This document shows, piece after piece, positions 12,584 through 12,701 of a stretch of DNA of 12,701 nt. The translations under genes were made by a program, and so were the position numbers. The notes under the pieces were generated by a model. That model made no database searches. It saw only the letters and a list, made by a program, of their open reading frames with translations, and was not told the DNA's origin. The stretch is taken from positions 1-12,701 of the forward strand of contig DAOTVD010000362.1 in the NCBI GenBank assembly GCA_034437075.1, in the 5' to 3' direction. Positions within the stretch are counted from its first letter, which is position 1. Each line of letters begins with the position of its first letter. This DNA is from DAOTVD01 sp034437075. GTDB lineage: Bacteria; Chloroflexota; Anaerolineae; Aggregatilineales; J027.

Positions 12584-12701
12584 ATGAGCAACGGACAAAA
12601 CACCGCCCCCCTGAAAGCCGCCGCCGACCGCCTTTTGCGCAGCCAGCGCGAAGTCGGCCTGGTGGGCTATGGGGCCTATGTGCCACGCTACCGCTTGCCC
12701 G
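12584..12701 (+). CDS. hydroxymethylglutaryl-CoA synthase, archaeal type, N-terminal fragment
   Basis: Only the first 39 codons are inside the window. After an N-terminal extension of about 22 residues (MSNGQNTAPLKAAADRLLRS...) the protein reads EVGLVGYGAYVPRYRLP. This is the characteristic opening of archaeal-type HMG-CoA synthases, thiolase-fold enzymes that condense acetyl-CoA with acetoacetyl-CoA to give HMG-CoA. The catalytic Cys lies beyond the edge, so activity cannot be judged. The position directly after HMG-CoA reductase, on the same strand, supports the call: the two enzymes catalyse consecutive steps to mevalonate. A related 3-oxoacyl-ACP synthase III-like protein remains possible from so short a fragment. 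The N-terminal extension ahead of the first strand is longer than in most archaeal proteins, which usually begin almost at the GYGAY strand. Confidence 0.8.
   Translation, partial: MSNGQNTAPLKAAADRLLRSQREVGLVGYGAYVPRYRLP

Overview
The window is a GC-rich bacterial chromosomal segment carrying nine protein genes that are complete or run off an edge by very little, plus one clearly cut at each end (ten CDS in all). No rRNA, tRNA, CRISPR array, transposase or phage gene was seen. The gene set suggests a member of the Chloroflexota, perhaps Anaerolineae-like. This is an inference from protein style: a mevalonate-pathway pair with an archaeal-type HMG-CoA synthase, a DUF4397 secreted protein, a Pro/Thr-rich lipoprotein cytochrome, large GT-C glycosyltransferases, a penicillin-acylase-family protein and a PAS-GAF signalling protein. 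No marker gene proves it.

Layout. (1) Positions 1-3264 read on the minus strand: a PAS-GAF sensor protein running off the left edge, a DtxR/MntR-type metal-dependent repressor, a membrane-anchored NERD-domain protein 20 bp upstream of it, and a lipoprotein c-type cytochrome. (2) A 140-bp divergent promoter region (3265-3404) separates the cytochrome from a plus-strand cluster: a secreted protein made of four DUF4397-like modules, a soluble Hanks-type Ser/Thr kinase 6 bp downstream, and a 646-residue GT-C membrane glycosyltransferase with its own promoter. (3) Positions 7520-11061 read on the minus strand: a second, shorter GT-C glycosyltransferase whose stop overlaps the likely TTG start of a membrane-anchored penicillin-acylase-family protein. 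That protein ends tail-to-tail against the first glycosyltransferase with no base between the stop codons. (4) From 11162 the plus strand carries a class II HMG-CoA reductase and, after a 120-bp gap holding an imperfect hairpin, the first 39 codons of HMG-CoA synthase.

How the genes work together. HMG-CoA synthase and reductase make successive steps from acetoacetyl-CoA to mevalonate, so the right end is the start of an isoprenoid-precursor cluster. The DUF4397 protein and the kinase are very probably co-transcribed. The two glycosyltransferases probably use polyprenyl-phosphate sugars at the membrane, and the acylase-family protein acts outside the membrane, so the middle is concerned with the cell envelope. 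The metal regulator probably governs manganese or iron supply.

Most of the window is ordinary chromosome, and I saw no clear undescribed system. The points most worth checking are a shifted nucleophile region in the acylase, a NERD domain lacking its usual catalytic E-x-K, the same leaderless-type promoter arrangement before both glycosyltransferase genes, and the secreted DUF4397/cytosolic kinase pair. No stretch over 300 bases lacks a gene.
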